8,573 bases of DNA from Magnetococcales bacterium (GTDB lineage: Bacteria > Pseudomonadota > Magnetococcia > Magnetococcales > JADFWU01). The position numbers and the translations under genes were made by a program. The DNA lies in contig JADFWU010000084.1 in assembly GCA_015234045.1 (NCBI GenBank), positions 1 to 8,573 of the forward strand, written 5' to 3'. The notes under the pieces are model-generated. The model searched no databases. It was given only the letters and a program-made list of their open reading frames with translations, and was not told the origin of the DNA. Below are positions 1-6,942 of this stretch, piece after piece. Each line of letters begins with the position of its first letter. Position 1 is the first letter of the stretch.

Positions 1-338
<338 letters not shown>

Positions 339-554
339 AGTATGATTCCTACACAAGCTTATTACACACACTTCATTACTGCTGCTGTTTGCTGCTTTCA
401 TGATGTGAGTGTCATAGCTTGCTAAATTTGTCGTTGCGTTAAACTACGACGGCTTCGACGCTCACACCGATGATTACCCATATTTTTCAAGAACATGACT
501 TGCGCCTCGGCGCTGTCGTTACCGCTTGACGTTTTGCTTGGTGTCTTGCGGTGA
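339..554 (-). other. rRNA operon leader (pre-16S 5' external spacer)
   Basis: This stretch of about 215 nt between the predicted transcription start (near 554) and the 16S 5' end carries the usual gammaproteobacterial rrn leader parts. There is a boxA at 481-495 and, just downstream of it on the minus strand, a segment resembling the E. coli boxA-to-boxC region (GGTGTGAGCGTCGAAG, about 470-455). A small GC-rich hairpin candidate, GCGC-CTCG-GCGC, lies at 502-513, just before boxA, where boxB sits in E. coli. No open reading frame is credible here. RNase III processing stems would need the 3' flank of 16S, which is outside the window. Confidence 0.75.
481..495 (-). promoter_or_regulatory. boxA antitermination site of the rRNA leader
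   Basis: On the minus strand this reads TGTTCTTGAAAAATA, close to the boxA consensus TGCTCTTTAACAAT. BoxA binds NusB-NusE in the rRNA antitermination complex, which lets RNA polymerase read long untranslated rRNA. Its place about 145 nt upstream of the 16S 5' end and about 60 nt downstream of the predicted start fits the normal arrangement. The G after CTT (TTG rather than TTT) departs from the consensus. Confidence 0.7.
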
Positions 555-560
555 GGAGAG

Positions 561-589
561 ATACTAGAGATTTACCCCCCCGTGGTCAA
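561..589 (-). promoter_or_regulatory. sigma-70 rRNA operon promoter
   Basis: On the minus strand a -35 box TTGACC (589-584, 5 of 6 to consensus) and a -10 box TAGTAT (566-561, 4 of 6) are separated by exactly 17 nt. Transcription should begin near 554. Upstream of the -35 (590-640) the sequence is very rich in A and T with short A tracts, as expected of an UP element. The spacer contains seven consecutive G (581-575 on the minus strand), which is unusual. This is the only clear promoter seen ahead of the 16S gene; a second tandem promoter was not found. Confidence 0.75.
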
Positions 590-752
590 CGGTTTATTTC
601 ACTGTTTATATGTTTTTCTTCACTTTTACAGTTAACATATTGAAATTTAACAGTATTCAATTTATGAAAATCTTCAGCACATACTTTTTTCAGGATTTAT
701 CGGGTCATTTGTTTTCTTTTTCTATCCTACGAATAATCACTAACACGCCTCA
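590..752. other. AT-rich intergenic spacer between ccdA and the rRNA promoter
   Basis: The spacer is markedly richer in A and T than the genes around it, especially 595-730. Its left part probably serves as the upstream (UP) element of the rRNA promoter. Its right part would be the 3' untranslated region of the ccdA transcript, which runs in the same direction. I found no GC-rich hairpin with a T-run that would serve as an intrinsic terminator, so read-through into the rRNA operon cannot be excluded. A plus-strand open frame across 610-807 has a composition-driven, low-complexity translation and is not taken as a gene. Confidence 0.5.
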
Positions 753-1490
753 TCATCCCAACTCAGCCAATGCAGGCACGCGTTCTATCAACCATATCGC
801 AATCTGATTAAAGTCTCCCAAAAATATCAGCACACCCACCAGAACCAACAATGCGCCTGACACGACCTCAATGACGTGTAGATATTTCCTAATCCGTGTA
901 AAGAATACCAAGAAGCGATTAATTGCCAATCCAGCCAGGATAAAGGGAATCCCCAGGCCAGCAGAATAGACCACCAACAACAATACGCCCTCTGCTAATG
1001 TTTCCTGCCCTCCTGCAAGCGTTAGGATCGTCGCCAGTATCGGACCTACACACGGTGTCCATCCAAAGGCAAATGCCAACCCTACCAGCAGTGCCCCCAT
1101 TGGGCCTGTCGGTCTTTTCGAGGGATTAAACCGCGCCTCTCTAAACAACAACCCTATCCGAAACACACCCATGAAGTGCAGACCAAAAATCACAATCAGC
1201 ACGCCACCGATTTTGCCAAACAGCGCCATATGTTCAAGGAGCACCTGCCCCAATGCAAACGCCGATGCCCCCAACGCAATAAAGACCAGAGAGAACCCAA
1301 GCACAAAAAACAGACTGAGCACGCCAGCTCGCATTCCGAGTTCCTGTGCATTCGCCCCCTCCTCTCCACGCAACTGATCCACCGATGCACCGGTCATGAA
1401 ACTTATATAAGCCGGCACCAGAGGCAACACACAGGGTGAGACAAACGAAAGCAGGCCTGCGGTTAATGCGGCTAGAATGGAAATTTCCAC
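753..1490 (-). CDS. ccdA: CcdA/DsbD-type membrane thiol-disulfide electron carrier
   Basis: This 245-residue polytopic membrane protein belongs to the CcdA (DsbD transmembrane domain) family. It passes reducing electrons from cytoplasmic thioredoxin across the inner membrane to periplasmic thioredoxin-like proteins, for cytochrome c maturation or disulfide repair. The two redox cysteines are present in the family motifs: SPCVLPLVPAY in the first helix (C20) and GWTPCVGPI in the fourth (C147). About six hydrophobic segments are visible (near 5-33, 55-82, 88-112, 130-158, 165-190, 200-225). The start is GTG at 1490, preceded by AGGAG with a 7-nt spacer. An ATG at 1494 is out of frame and too close to that site. 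It is the last gene of the tlpA-like/cutA/ccdA group, 21 nt after cutA. The adjacent TlpA-like protein is the likely electron acceptor (inference). Confidence 0.93.
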   Translation of the reverse strand: MEISILAALTAGLLSFVSPCVLPLVPAYISFMTGASVDQLRGEEGANAQELGMRAGVLSLFFVLGFSLVFIALGASAFALGQVLLEHMALFGKIGGVLIVIFGLHFMGVFRIGLLFREARFNPSKRPTGPMGALLVGLAFAFGWTPCVGPILATILTLAGGQETLAEGVLLLVVYSAGLGIPFILAGLAINRFLVFFTRIRKYLHVIEVVSGALLVLVGVLIFLGDFNQIAIWLIERVPALAELG

Positions 1491-1511
1491 GCATCGACTC
1501 CTAAATATGTT

Positions 1512-1844
1512 CTATGACGATTTCACTGACTCGAAAAGCCAGTTGAGGTAGGCAGGAAGACCATGAGAAACAGGTATCGCCAGAATCTCAGGTACATCAT
1601 ATGGGTGTAACACCAACAGACGCGCCTGAAGCGCTTTGTACTGATCAGCGTGGGTTTTGATGATCAATCCCAGCTCCTGATCCCGGTTCATTTTACCTTC
1701 CCACACATAGTACGAGTGTCCAACCGGCATAACATGTACACAAGCGGCTAACTGCTCCTCTACCAGCACTCGTGCCAGGCTATCCGCTGATTCACTGTCC
1801 GGTGCTGTCGAGAATACAATAAGCGCCTGTGATCGATCAAACAT
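1512..1844 (-). CDS. cutA: CutA1 divalent-ion tolerance protein
   Basis: This 110-residue CutA1 family protein is a small cytoplasmic protein that forms very stable trimers with a PII-like ferredoxin fold. It is historically linked to copper tolerance, but its molecular role is unsettled. Family landmarks seen are LAACVHVMP (about 32-41), the YxWEGK block (YYVWEGK, about 45-51), KT followed by the HPYDVPEILAIP block (about 79-90), and HGLPAYLNWL near the C-terminus. The length matches the E. coli protein (112). The ATG at 1844 follows GAGG at a good distance. The stop codon of the upstream tlpA-like gene lies only 8 nt away, and its TAG abuts that ribosome-binding site, so the two are probably translationally coupled. 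In E. coli cutA is also adjacent to the disulfide gene dsbD, so this pairing with ccdA echoes a known context. Confidence 0.93.
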   Translation of the reverse strand: MFDRSQALIVFSTAPDSESADSLARVLVEEQLAACVHVMPVGHSYYVWEGKMNRDQELGLIIKTHADQYKALQARLLVLHPYDVPEILAIPVSHGLPAYLNWLFESVKSS

Positions 1845-1852
1845 GATGACCT

Positions 1853-2359
1853 CTATAACAGCCCATCCACTATCTGCTTCAGAAACGTGTCATTGATACC
1901 ACCTGTGACTGTCCGTACGCGCTTGCCATCTTGATTCAGAAAAACGGTTGTAGGCAATCCGTAAACACCACCTAATGCCCGGGCCAGCCCCAGCAAATCT
2001 CCAGTTTCTCCGTATACAATGGGATATGTCATTTTATATTTACGCTGAAACCCTTCCAGCTTCTTTTGATTGGGCCGCTCCATGAAGTCTACACCAAGCA
2101 CCACCACACCACGATCGACATATTCATTATAAAATTTCACCAGATCAGGAATCTCATCCCGACACGGTGGACACCATGTGGCCCAGAAGTTAACCACAAC
2201 AATTTTGCCTTGATAATCACTCAAACGAACACTCTTTCCTTCCAGGGTGGTCAACTCTATATCCAAACCCGGTGGCGGTTCTGCGTTTGCTTGCATCGGT
2301 GCATGTATAACCACCAAAGCCAGCAGAACAATGATCACTCGCCAAAAGCGCTGCATCAT
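1853..2359 (-). CDS. TlpA-family periplasmic thiol-disulfide oxidoreductase
   Basis: This is a secreted thioredoxin-fold protein of 168 residues. An N-terminal hydrophobic signal (about 8-20) ends in a likely cleavage site ANA|E (26/27). The redox motif WCPPC is at 62-66 in VNFWATWCPPC, and the cis-proline is in YGLPTT (P136). The family (TlpA/ResA/CcmG) reduces periplasmic disulfides, for example on apocytochrome c, and is recharged by CcdA, encoded two genes downstream. The frame stays open upstream to 2524, but that extension is translated from the dispersed repeat at 2435-2506. The ATG at 2359 is chosen because it directly precedes the signal peptide and follows AAGGAA with a 9-nt spacer; ATG 2356 is the alternative. 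CcmG/DsbE, ResA and TlpA cannot be separated here, so no symbol is given. Confidence 0.92.
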   Translation of the reverse strand: MMQRFWRVIIVLLALVVIHAPMQANAEPPPGLDIELTTLEGKSVRLSDYQGKIVVVNFWATWCPPCRDEIPDLVKFYNEYVDRGVVVLGVDFMERPNQKKLEGFQRKYKMTYPIVYGETGDLLGLARALGGVYGLPTTVFLNQDGKRVRTVTGGINDTFLKQIVDGLL

Positions 2360-2425
2360 ATCAACTATTTCCTTATTAACATCCAACCATTCATATCTGA
2401 ATCTATTTAAACTGCACATCAACGC

Positions 2426-2456
2426 TTTATAGTCATTTCGATCCGAAATTTGACAA
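2426..2456 (-). promoter_or_regulatory. possible promoter of the tlpA-like operon, -35 within the repeat
   Basis: On the minus strand TTGTCA (2456-2451, 5 of 6) and TATAAA (2431-2426, 5 of 6) face the tlpA-like gene, about 65 nt upstream of its ATG. The spacer is 19 nt, longer than the optimal 17, so strength is doubtful. The -35 lies inside the dispersed repeat and the -10 just outside it. The second repeat copy has TTGTCT at the matching place and no -10 at that distance. Confidence 0.35.
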
Positions 2457-2506
2457 TGAATCACAACCTGAGTGGAAGCCCTGGTGATGTTTTCGCGCCA
2501 CTTTTG
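2435..2506 (+). repeat. dispersed repeat, copy A
   Basis: These 72 bases match 8500-8571 in the same orientation with three differences by eye (2451 T/A, 2494 C/T, 2500 A/G). The left edge is a perfect inverted repeat, ATTTCG-ATC-CGAAAT (2435-2449). The copy lies in the 206-nt gap between ubiD (upstream) and the tlpA-like gene. It could be the end of an insertion sequence, a MITE-like or REP-like element, or a fragment of a gene. No transposase or flanking target duplication was recognised. Past 2506 the comparison cannot continue because copy B meets the window edge. Confidence 0.85.
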
Positions 2507-2565
2507 CGTAACTCCTAGGGACAATTTATTTTTTCCGCGATCCTAAAAGAGTCATAGCGCATGAA

Positions 2566-4422
2566 TCATGCAACTGGGTTGCCTGATCCAGGCAACCCAT
2601 ATTCACGCCAGCGCCGGGACACTTTTTCTATGATAGCGGGTGCCATTTCCAGTTTCTTACCCCATTGTCGATTTGTTTCATCGGCGAGTTTGTTGGTGGC
2701 ATCTATGGCAAAGCGTCCGCTTTCCTTATCCAAGACCGCATCGCGTGCGGGATCAGTTCTGGTAGCCAAGGACCAAAGAAGATCAGACCACGAACTGGGA
2801 TCAACATCTTTATCCACAATCCATAGCTGATCAGCACCAGATCCTGGTGGCACCATACGCCAAACCGCTTCTATGGCTTTGCGACCTTCGGCGGGTTCAC
2901 ACTTATTCACTTGCACCACAGCCATACAGCCATTGGACATCCTGTATATCTTTGTTATATAAGGAATTGTCCTAACAATAGCCGTAGGCCAGTTACTGGT
3001 CTGCGCCAATGGTGGTGCGGGTAGAGGTTCGACCACCTGCCGTTCAACGCCTATTTTAGTGGTGGCATCAATAGCCATTTTAGAACCAAGTCCGGGAAGA
3101 GGCGAAGCGAAATCCAGGTAATCAATGGGGGTATTGGTCAATAATTGGATATCCCGACCTGCATGAACGTGATAGCCAATTGCAGCCATCACCTCTTGCC
3201 ACTCCATGACTGGCACATCCGCATCCACGACAATGATATATTTGGTATAGAGAAACTGACGCAAAAAACTCCACACACCAGTCATGACGCGAAAGGCGTG
3301 ACCGGGATACTGTTTTTGCAAGGAGATCACCGCCACTCGATAGGAACAGGCTTCCATGGGCAGATGAAAATCAATGATTTCTGGAAACTGTTTTCTCAAT
3401 AGCGGTACAAAAACTCGATTCAGCGCCAAGGCCAGGATTGCTGGCTCATCAGGTGGTCGTCCGGTAAACGTTGAAAGATAGATCGGATCACGGCGCATGG
3501 TCACGCGATTTACAGTAAATACCGGAAATTTCTCCACTTCGTTATAGTAACCGGTATGATCACCAAACGGCCCTTCATCGGCCAACTCTTCCAGATCCAC
3601 AGATCCTTCTAAAATAATTTCAGCACCGGCAGGCACCTGTAACGGCACAGTACCAGCGTCCACCACATGAACCCGTTCTTCGCGCAACAGTCCTGCAAAA
3701 GCATATTCTGACAACGTCTCAGGCACCGGCGTTACAGCGGCCAAAATAGTGCCTGGATCGCCACCAATCGCAACAGCCACAGGCATTGGACCTTTAAATT
3801 CACGCGCATGCAACGCACCGCCGCGATGACGCAACCAACGCATGATCAGTTTATTGGGACCAATCAGCTGCATCCGATAGATACCCAAATTAACAGGGCT
3901 ATCCTCGTCCTCACCTTTGGTGATGACCATACCCCAAGTGATCAGGGGTGCGGCATCGCCAGGCCAGCATATTTGTATGGGGAGTTGGTTGAGATCAATC
4001 TCAGTGCCGTTCCAAACCACTTCCTGACAGGGCGCACGGCGCACGGTTTTGGTGGGCATATGGCGCACACGAGCCATCCGACTGGCCAAACTGGTTGCTT
4101 CTTTCAGGCCGCGTGGTGGATCGGGCTGTTTGAGTTCTGCGAGGAATGTACCCAACGCTTCCAATTCTTGCAGGGATTTGCCCACTGCCATACCAACACG
4201 CCGTTCGGTACCAAACAGATTCGCCAATATGGGATAGTCCGAACCTTCCACACGGTTGAACAGTACTGCGGGTCCGCCTTCTGCCAACAGGCGTCGGCAG
4301 ATCTCAGTGATTTCGAGATGGGAATCCACCTCAGCGTTCACCTCGACCAGTTCACCATGGGATTCCAGATGGTCCATGAAATCCCGCAGATCTGAAAATG
4401 CTTTGGAATGACCGCCGATCAC
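2566..4422 (-). CDS. ubiD: UbiD-family prenylated-FMN decarboxylase (long form)
   Basis: This enzyme decarboxylates 3-polyprenyl-4-hydroxybenzoate in ubiquinone synthesis, using the prenylated FMN made by UbiX (not in this window). Numbering from the GTG at 4422, family blocks seen are [18 protein letters not shown] (about 11-28), NLGIYRMQ with a conserved Arg (about 183), the acidic [19 protein letters not shown] block (about 278-296), TGRPPDEP (about 320-327), GVWSFLRQF and [25 protein letters not shown]. At 618 residues it exceeds E. coli UbiD (497). The extra length comes from about 100 residues inserted after IDATTK plus a second copy of the C-terminal module (see findings). GTG 4422 is chosen because AGAAGG precedes it by 7 nt; a TTG at 4446 (626 residues) has a ribosome-binding site only 3 nt away. 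It follows ubiA by 121 nt. Confidence 0.93.
   Translation of the reverse strand: MIGGHSKAFSDLRDFMDHLESHGELVEVNAEVDSHLEITEICRRLLAEGGPAVLFNRVEGSDYPILANLFGTERRVGMAVGKSLQELEALGTFLAELKQPDPPRGLKEATSLASRMARVRHMPTKTVRRAPCQEVVWNGTEIDLNQLPIQICWPGDAAPLITWGMVITKGEDEDSPVNLGIYRMQLIGPNKLIMRWLRHRGGALHAREFKGPMPVAVAIGGDPGTILAAVTPVPETLSEYAFAGLLREERVHVVDAGTVPLQVPAGAEIILEGSVDLEELADEGPFGDHTGYYNEVEKFPVFTVNRVTMRRDPIYLSTFTGRPPDEPAILALALNRVFVPLLRKQFPEIIDFHLPMEACSYRVAVISLQKQYPGHAFRVMTGVWSFLRQFLYTKYIIVVDADVPVMEWQEVMAAIGYHVHAGRDIQLLTNTPIDYLDFASPLPGLGSKMAIDATTKIGVERQVVEPLPAPPLAQTSNWPTAIVRTIPYITKIYRMSNGCMAVVQVNKCEPAEGRKAIEAVWRMVPPGSGADQLWIVDKDVDPSSWSDLLWSLATRTDPARDAVLDKESGRFAIDATNKLADETNRQWGKKLEMAPAIIEKVSRRWREYGLPGSGNPVA
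2576..2598 (-). repeat. perfect hairpin inside the last codons of ubiD
   Basis: GGGTTGCCT and AGGCAACCC form a perfect 9-bp stem around a 5-nt loop, within the codons for residues GLPGSGNP at the end of UbiD. A second small palindrome, GCATG-AAT-CATGC (2559-2571), overlaps the stop codon. No T-run follows on the transcribed strand, so this is not a standard intrinsic terminator. It may stabilise the 3' end of the ubi transcript or slow transcription (inference). Confidence 0.55.
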
Positions 4423-4543
4423 GCTTGCACCTTCTCTCGTTGCCAAGCTTCCTATTGATTAAGATGGAACACGTCTTCTGTCCATCCTCCATAAATCCAG
4501 TCATGACACCTACATGTATACACAATACCGCTTCTATCGTACA

Positions 4544-5428
4544 TCAATGGACACGCAAACCAAAACCAATACAGATGATCATGCCTATCCAGCGATTACT
4601 GAGAAAAGCCCACAACAGTTCATCCTGAGAATATCCTTGAACACGACAGATCTGCCAAGCCATTTGCGCTTGAGCCACCATAAGGCTGATAAAAAACGGC
4701 CAGGAAAGCGTCAAACGCAGTCCGACAGCCAATAGAAGTACCAACATCACAGCATAGAGTACCATTACCATGCCGATGTCGTAGCGTCCAAAAAATATAG
4801 CCGTTGATTTTACACCAATTTCCAGGTCATCATCCCGATCCATCATGCCATAGATGGTGTCAAAACCCGTAGTCCAGGCCACAGTTGCACCGAACATCAA
4901 CCACGCCTCTAAAGGAACCGTATTTGCTGCCGCTGCCCAAGCGATAATCACGCCCCAGCCAAAAGCGATACCAAGATAAACCTGAGGAATGGGAATAAAC
5001 CGTTTCATCAACGGATAGGTCACCGCAAGCGCCGCACCTCCAAAGGAGAGCTGAATGGCCAGGGTATTGAGTTGGAATACCAACCAGAGGGCAATGGATA
5101 GAAGAATAAACAGCAACGTTGAAGCGGCTAACACTGAGATACGTTTCGCCGCCAGAGGACGATTACGGGTACGTTCCACGTGGGGATCAAAATTTCGATC
5201 AGCCAGATCATTGGCCACACATCCGGCAGAACGCATCACGAACGCACCAACAATGATAATAGCCATAAGCGCCAGATCAGGTTGTGTACCACCAGCAGCC
5301 ACCACAGCCCAAAGCGCAGGCCACATCACCAGCCATGTACCGATGGGCCGGTCCACGCGCATCAATAGAAGCGACTCACGCAACAACGGCCAGGAAATTT
5401 GATTGATCCAGTTGGACATATCTTTCAT
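4544..5428 (-). CDS. ubiA: 4-hydroxybenzoate polyprenyltransferase
   Basis: This integral membrane prenyltransferase attaches the polyprenyl tail to 4-hydroxybenzoate, the second committed step of ubiquinone synthesis. It closely follows E. coli UbiA in layout: RVDRPIGTWLVMWPALWA near the N-terminus, the first Asp-rich motif NDLADRNFD (about 73-81) followed by RTRNRPL, YPLMKRF and IPQVYLG in the middle, and the second motif DTIYGMMDRDDDLEIGVKSTA (about 190-210). These motifs bind the Mg2+-diphosphate. Eight or so hydrophobic segments are evident. The frame is open to a GTG at 5449. ATG 5428 (294 residues) is chosen for agreement with the usual length (290 in E. coli); ATG 5419 is also possible, and none of the three has a strong ribosome-binding site. 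It lies 67 nt after ubiC and upstream of ubiD. Confidence 0.94.
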   Translation of the reverse strand: MKDMSNWINQISWPLLRESLLLMRVDRPIGTWLVMWPALWAVVAAGGTQPDLALMAIIIVGAFVMRSAGCVANDLADRNFDPHVERTRNRPLAAKRISVLAASTLLFILLSIALWLVFQLNTLAIQLSFGGAALAVTYPLMKRFIPIPQVYLGIAFGWGVIIAWAAAANTVPLEAWLMFGATVAWTTGFDTIYGMMDRDDDLEIGVKSTAIFFGRYDIGMVMVLYAVMLVLLLAVGLRLTLSWPFFISLMVAQAQMAWQICRVQGYSQDELLWAFLSNRWIGMIICIGFGLRVH

Positions 5429-5495
5429 ATATGGGACAACACATCCCACACCTTTAGATCACGAAAATTGCCAACGATGTTCATGGAACGCCAGA

Positions 5496-6029
5496 TTATG
5501 GCAAAAAAACCTCCAAGATTCGGGCACGTACACCAGTTTCCACCTGAAACAGTGAGCGCCTACACCAGAATACCGTCCTGTCTGACACATCCAACCGCTC
5601 TGCCAAAGCAGGAATTCTTGCTCGAGCCAGTTCAAGTTGCTGTCGTCGCACCCGTTCATTGCGCTGTAGAAACAGCGCACCAAGTGGTATTTCACCGGCT
5701 TCCAACGGATCTTGAATTGATTGTGGTAGATCACTGAGTAAAATCTGTGAATGTGCAAAAATGCGGTCCGTACCATCCACGGTTAACCAAGCATCCCGAA
5801 TCAATACAGGCCCAGACTGTTCAAGAGCATAACCGTCAAACAGTGTACTCTCTTCCGGTCCTGACTGGCGTTTTTGTTGTTCCAGACGCACGTTTACCGG
5901 ACGTTGCCACGCCTTTTCCAACTGACGGGTTAATGAACCAGTACAACTCAAAGCCGCCATCAACGGTACGGACAGCTGACTCTGTTGGTCTGCCAAACTG
6001 GCTTGTGGACCCTGCCAGGGTGTCTCCAT
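5496..6029 (-). CDS. ubiC: chorismate lyase
   Basis: This soluble enzyme removes pyruvate from chorismate to give 4-hydroxybenzoate, the first committed step of ubiquinone synthesis. The match to E. coli UbiC (165 residues) is moderate but runs the full length: a GSLTRQLE segment (about 32-39), LIRDAWL with the conserved Arg (about 78), the GEIPLGALF block (about 112-120), and the C-terminal WCRRSLF...ILEVFLP, where E. coli has WGRRS and TELFLP. The Glu before VFLP (about 173) is the counterpart of the catalytic Glu. The frame stays open to 6173, but homology begins only near residue 30 from here. ATG 6029 (177 residues) is chosen because ATAGG lies 6 nt upstream; ATG 6032 is equally plausible. 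It leads the ubiC-ubiA-ubiD set. Confidence 0.88.
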   Translation of the reverse strand: METPWQGPQASLADQQSQLSVPLMAALSCTGSLTRQLEKAWQRPVNVRLEQQKRQSGPEESTLFDGYALEQSGPVLIRDAWLTVDGTDRIFAHSQILLSDLPQSIQDPLEAGEIPLGALFLQRNERVRRQQLELARARIPALAERLDVSDRTVFWCRRSLFQVETGVRARILEVFLP

Positions 6030-6036
6030 CATCAGC

Positions 6037-6078
6037 CTATACAAAATCGACCTCGCGCAGGTGCTGAACTGTGTACAC
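6037..6078 (-). CDS. possible 13-codon leader ORF before ubiC
   Basis: A strong ribosome-binding sequence GGAGGG (6089-6084) precedes a GTG codon at 6078 by 5 nt. The frame encodes 13 residues (GTG-initiated YTVQHLREVDFV) and stops with TAG at 6039-6037, four bases before the first ubiC ATG. It is in a different frame from the upstream extension of ubiC. This could be a leader peptide that couples translation into ubiC, or a chance arrangement. No attenuation hairpin was identified. Confidence 0.2.
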   Translation of the reverse strand: MYTVQHLREVDFV

Positions 6079-6112
6079 TTTGACCCTCCATTCACAACAG
6101 AAGGATGAACCA

Positions 6113-6140
6113 AAGACATAGTGCTCGGAAAAGGTATACT
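6113..6140 (+). promoter_or_regulatory. possible promoter of rsmE-apbE
   Basis: AAGACA (6113-6118, 4 of 6) and TATACT (6135-6140, 5 of 6) are separated by 16 nt. They would start transcription near 6147, leaving about 55 nt of leader before the rsmE ATG. This is the best plus-strand candidate in the divergent ubiC-rsmE region, but it is weak. Confidence 0.3.
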
Positions 6141-6161
6141 GTAATGACAAGCGGGACACAA
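6133..6161 (-). promoter_or_regulatory. possible promoter of ubiC-ubiA-ubiD
   Basis: On the minus strand TTGTGT (6161-6156, 3 of 6) and TATACC (6138-6133, 4 of 6) are 17 nt apart. The -10 shares the GTATAC palindrome with the plus-strand candidate, so the two divergent promoters would overlap. The boxes are poor and the call is tentative. Confidence 0.2.
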
Positions 6162-6201
6162 ACCCCGGACCAATCATTTACGCTATTTTTCTCGCCAAAT
6201 C

Positions 6202-6942
6202 ATGTTACCGCGCCTCTATATTTCGACACCCATTCATGATCAAAACCAGATTCGCCTGGATCAGCAGGCGGGCCGATATCTATTGCGTGTCCTACGGCTT
6301 GGGCCGGGATCAGCTGTGGCACTGTTTGATAACAGTGGCCATGAGTACGCCTGTACGCTTCTGGATCGGGACAATAAACCAACGCTGAGTATTGATCGTA
6401 TCAGCACACCGAATAGAGAAGCACCGTTTGAGATTACACTTGTTCACGGCCTGACACGTACCAGTGCGTTGGAGATGATCATTCAAAAGGGTGTGGAGTT
6501 GGGTGTCAGTCGATTTATTCCGCTAAAGACCCAACGCAGCACCAGCCGCCCCGATGCCAAACTCAGTGCAAATCGGCTACAGCGACTACACCGGATCGCC
6601 CAAGAAGCAGCGGAACAGTGCCAACGTGTTTATGTACCTGAAATCCTTGCACCAATAGGCTGGAACGAACTTGACAGACTGCTTCAACCAGGTCCACGTC
6701 TACTGTTTTGGGAAGAGAATCAGCACGCCCATCAACTTAAGCAGTTGACCCATCCCGATCCCTTGACCACCCTAACCCTGCTCACAGGACCGGAAGGCGG
6801 GTTGGATGCAGCTGAAGTATCTCACGCACAGCAGGAGATGGATTTTTCCATCATTACCCTGGGACCACGTATTTTACGTGCTGAAACCGCTGCCATAACC
6901 GCTGTCTCGGCTGTACTGACTCTCTGGGGAGACCTTGGATGA
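6202..6942 (+). CDS. rsmE: 16S rRNA (uracil1498-N3)-methyltransferase
   Basis: This SPOUT-superfamily methyltransferase modifies U1498 of 16S rRNA in the 30S subunit using S-adenosylmethionine. At 246 residues it matches E. coli RsmE (243). The N-terminal PUA-like part carries the family's RYLLRVLRL segment (about 25-33). The knotted C-terminal domain shows KGVELGVSRFIPL (96-108), EAAEQCQR (135-142, usually EQSxR), GPEGGL (196-201) and LGPRILRAETA (220-230), which form the cofactor site. The ATG at 6202 has no clear ribosome-binding site, but the homology starts at once (LPRLYIS). It is the first gene of the plus-strand group and overlaps apbE by 4 nt (ATGA). Its target gene, 16S, lies in the same window, probably by coincidence. 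Confidence 0.95.
   Translation: MLPRLYISTPIHDQNQIRLDQQAGRYLLRVLRLGPGSAVALFDNSGHEYACTLLDRDNKPTLSIDRISTPNREAPFEITLVHGLTRTSALEMIIQKGVELGVSRFIPLKTQRSTSRPDAKLSANRLQRLHRIAQEAAEQCQRVYVPEILAPIGWNELDRLLQPGPRLLFWEENQHAHQLKQLTHPDPLTTLTLLTGPEGGLDAAEVSHAQQEMDFSIITLGPRILRAETAAITAVSAVLTLWGDLG

Noticed and set aside
610-807. 65-codon plus-strand ORF in the AT-rich spacer
   Set aside because: Its Phe/Ile/Thr-rich translation reflects base composition, and its end runs antisense into ccdA.
2360-2524. N-terminal extension of the TlpA-like protein to 2524
   Set aside because: The extension is translated from the dispersed repeat and would bury the signal peptide. ATG 2359 has a good ribosome-binding site directly before the signal.
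3808-4395. 195-codon plus-strand open frame opposite ubiD
   Set aside because: It lies wholly antisense to conserved UbiD codons, and its His/Gln/Thr-rich translation shows no family features. It is a shadow frame.
4423-4543. Small out-of-frame ORF between ubiA and ubiD
   Set aside because: It starts near 4502, runs into the ubiD start in another frame, and shows no recognisable domain.
5432-5448. TGGGA-CAACACA-TCCCA inverted repeat near the ubiA start
   Set aside because: The stem is only 5 bp with a 7-nt loop. Such repeats are expected by chance and no partner element was found.
6033-6173. 48-residue N-terminal extension of UbiC to 6173
   Set aside because: Homology to chorismate lyases starts after the internal methionines, the extension overlaps the promoter region, and no ribosome-binding site precedes 6173 or the ATG at 6119.
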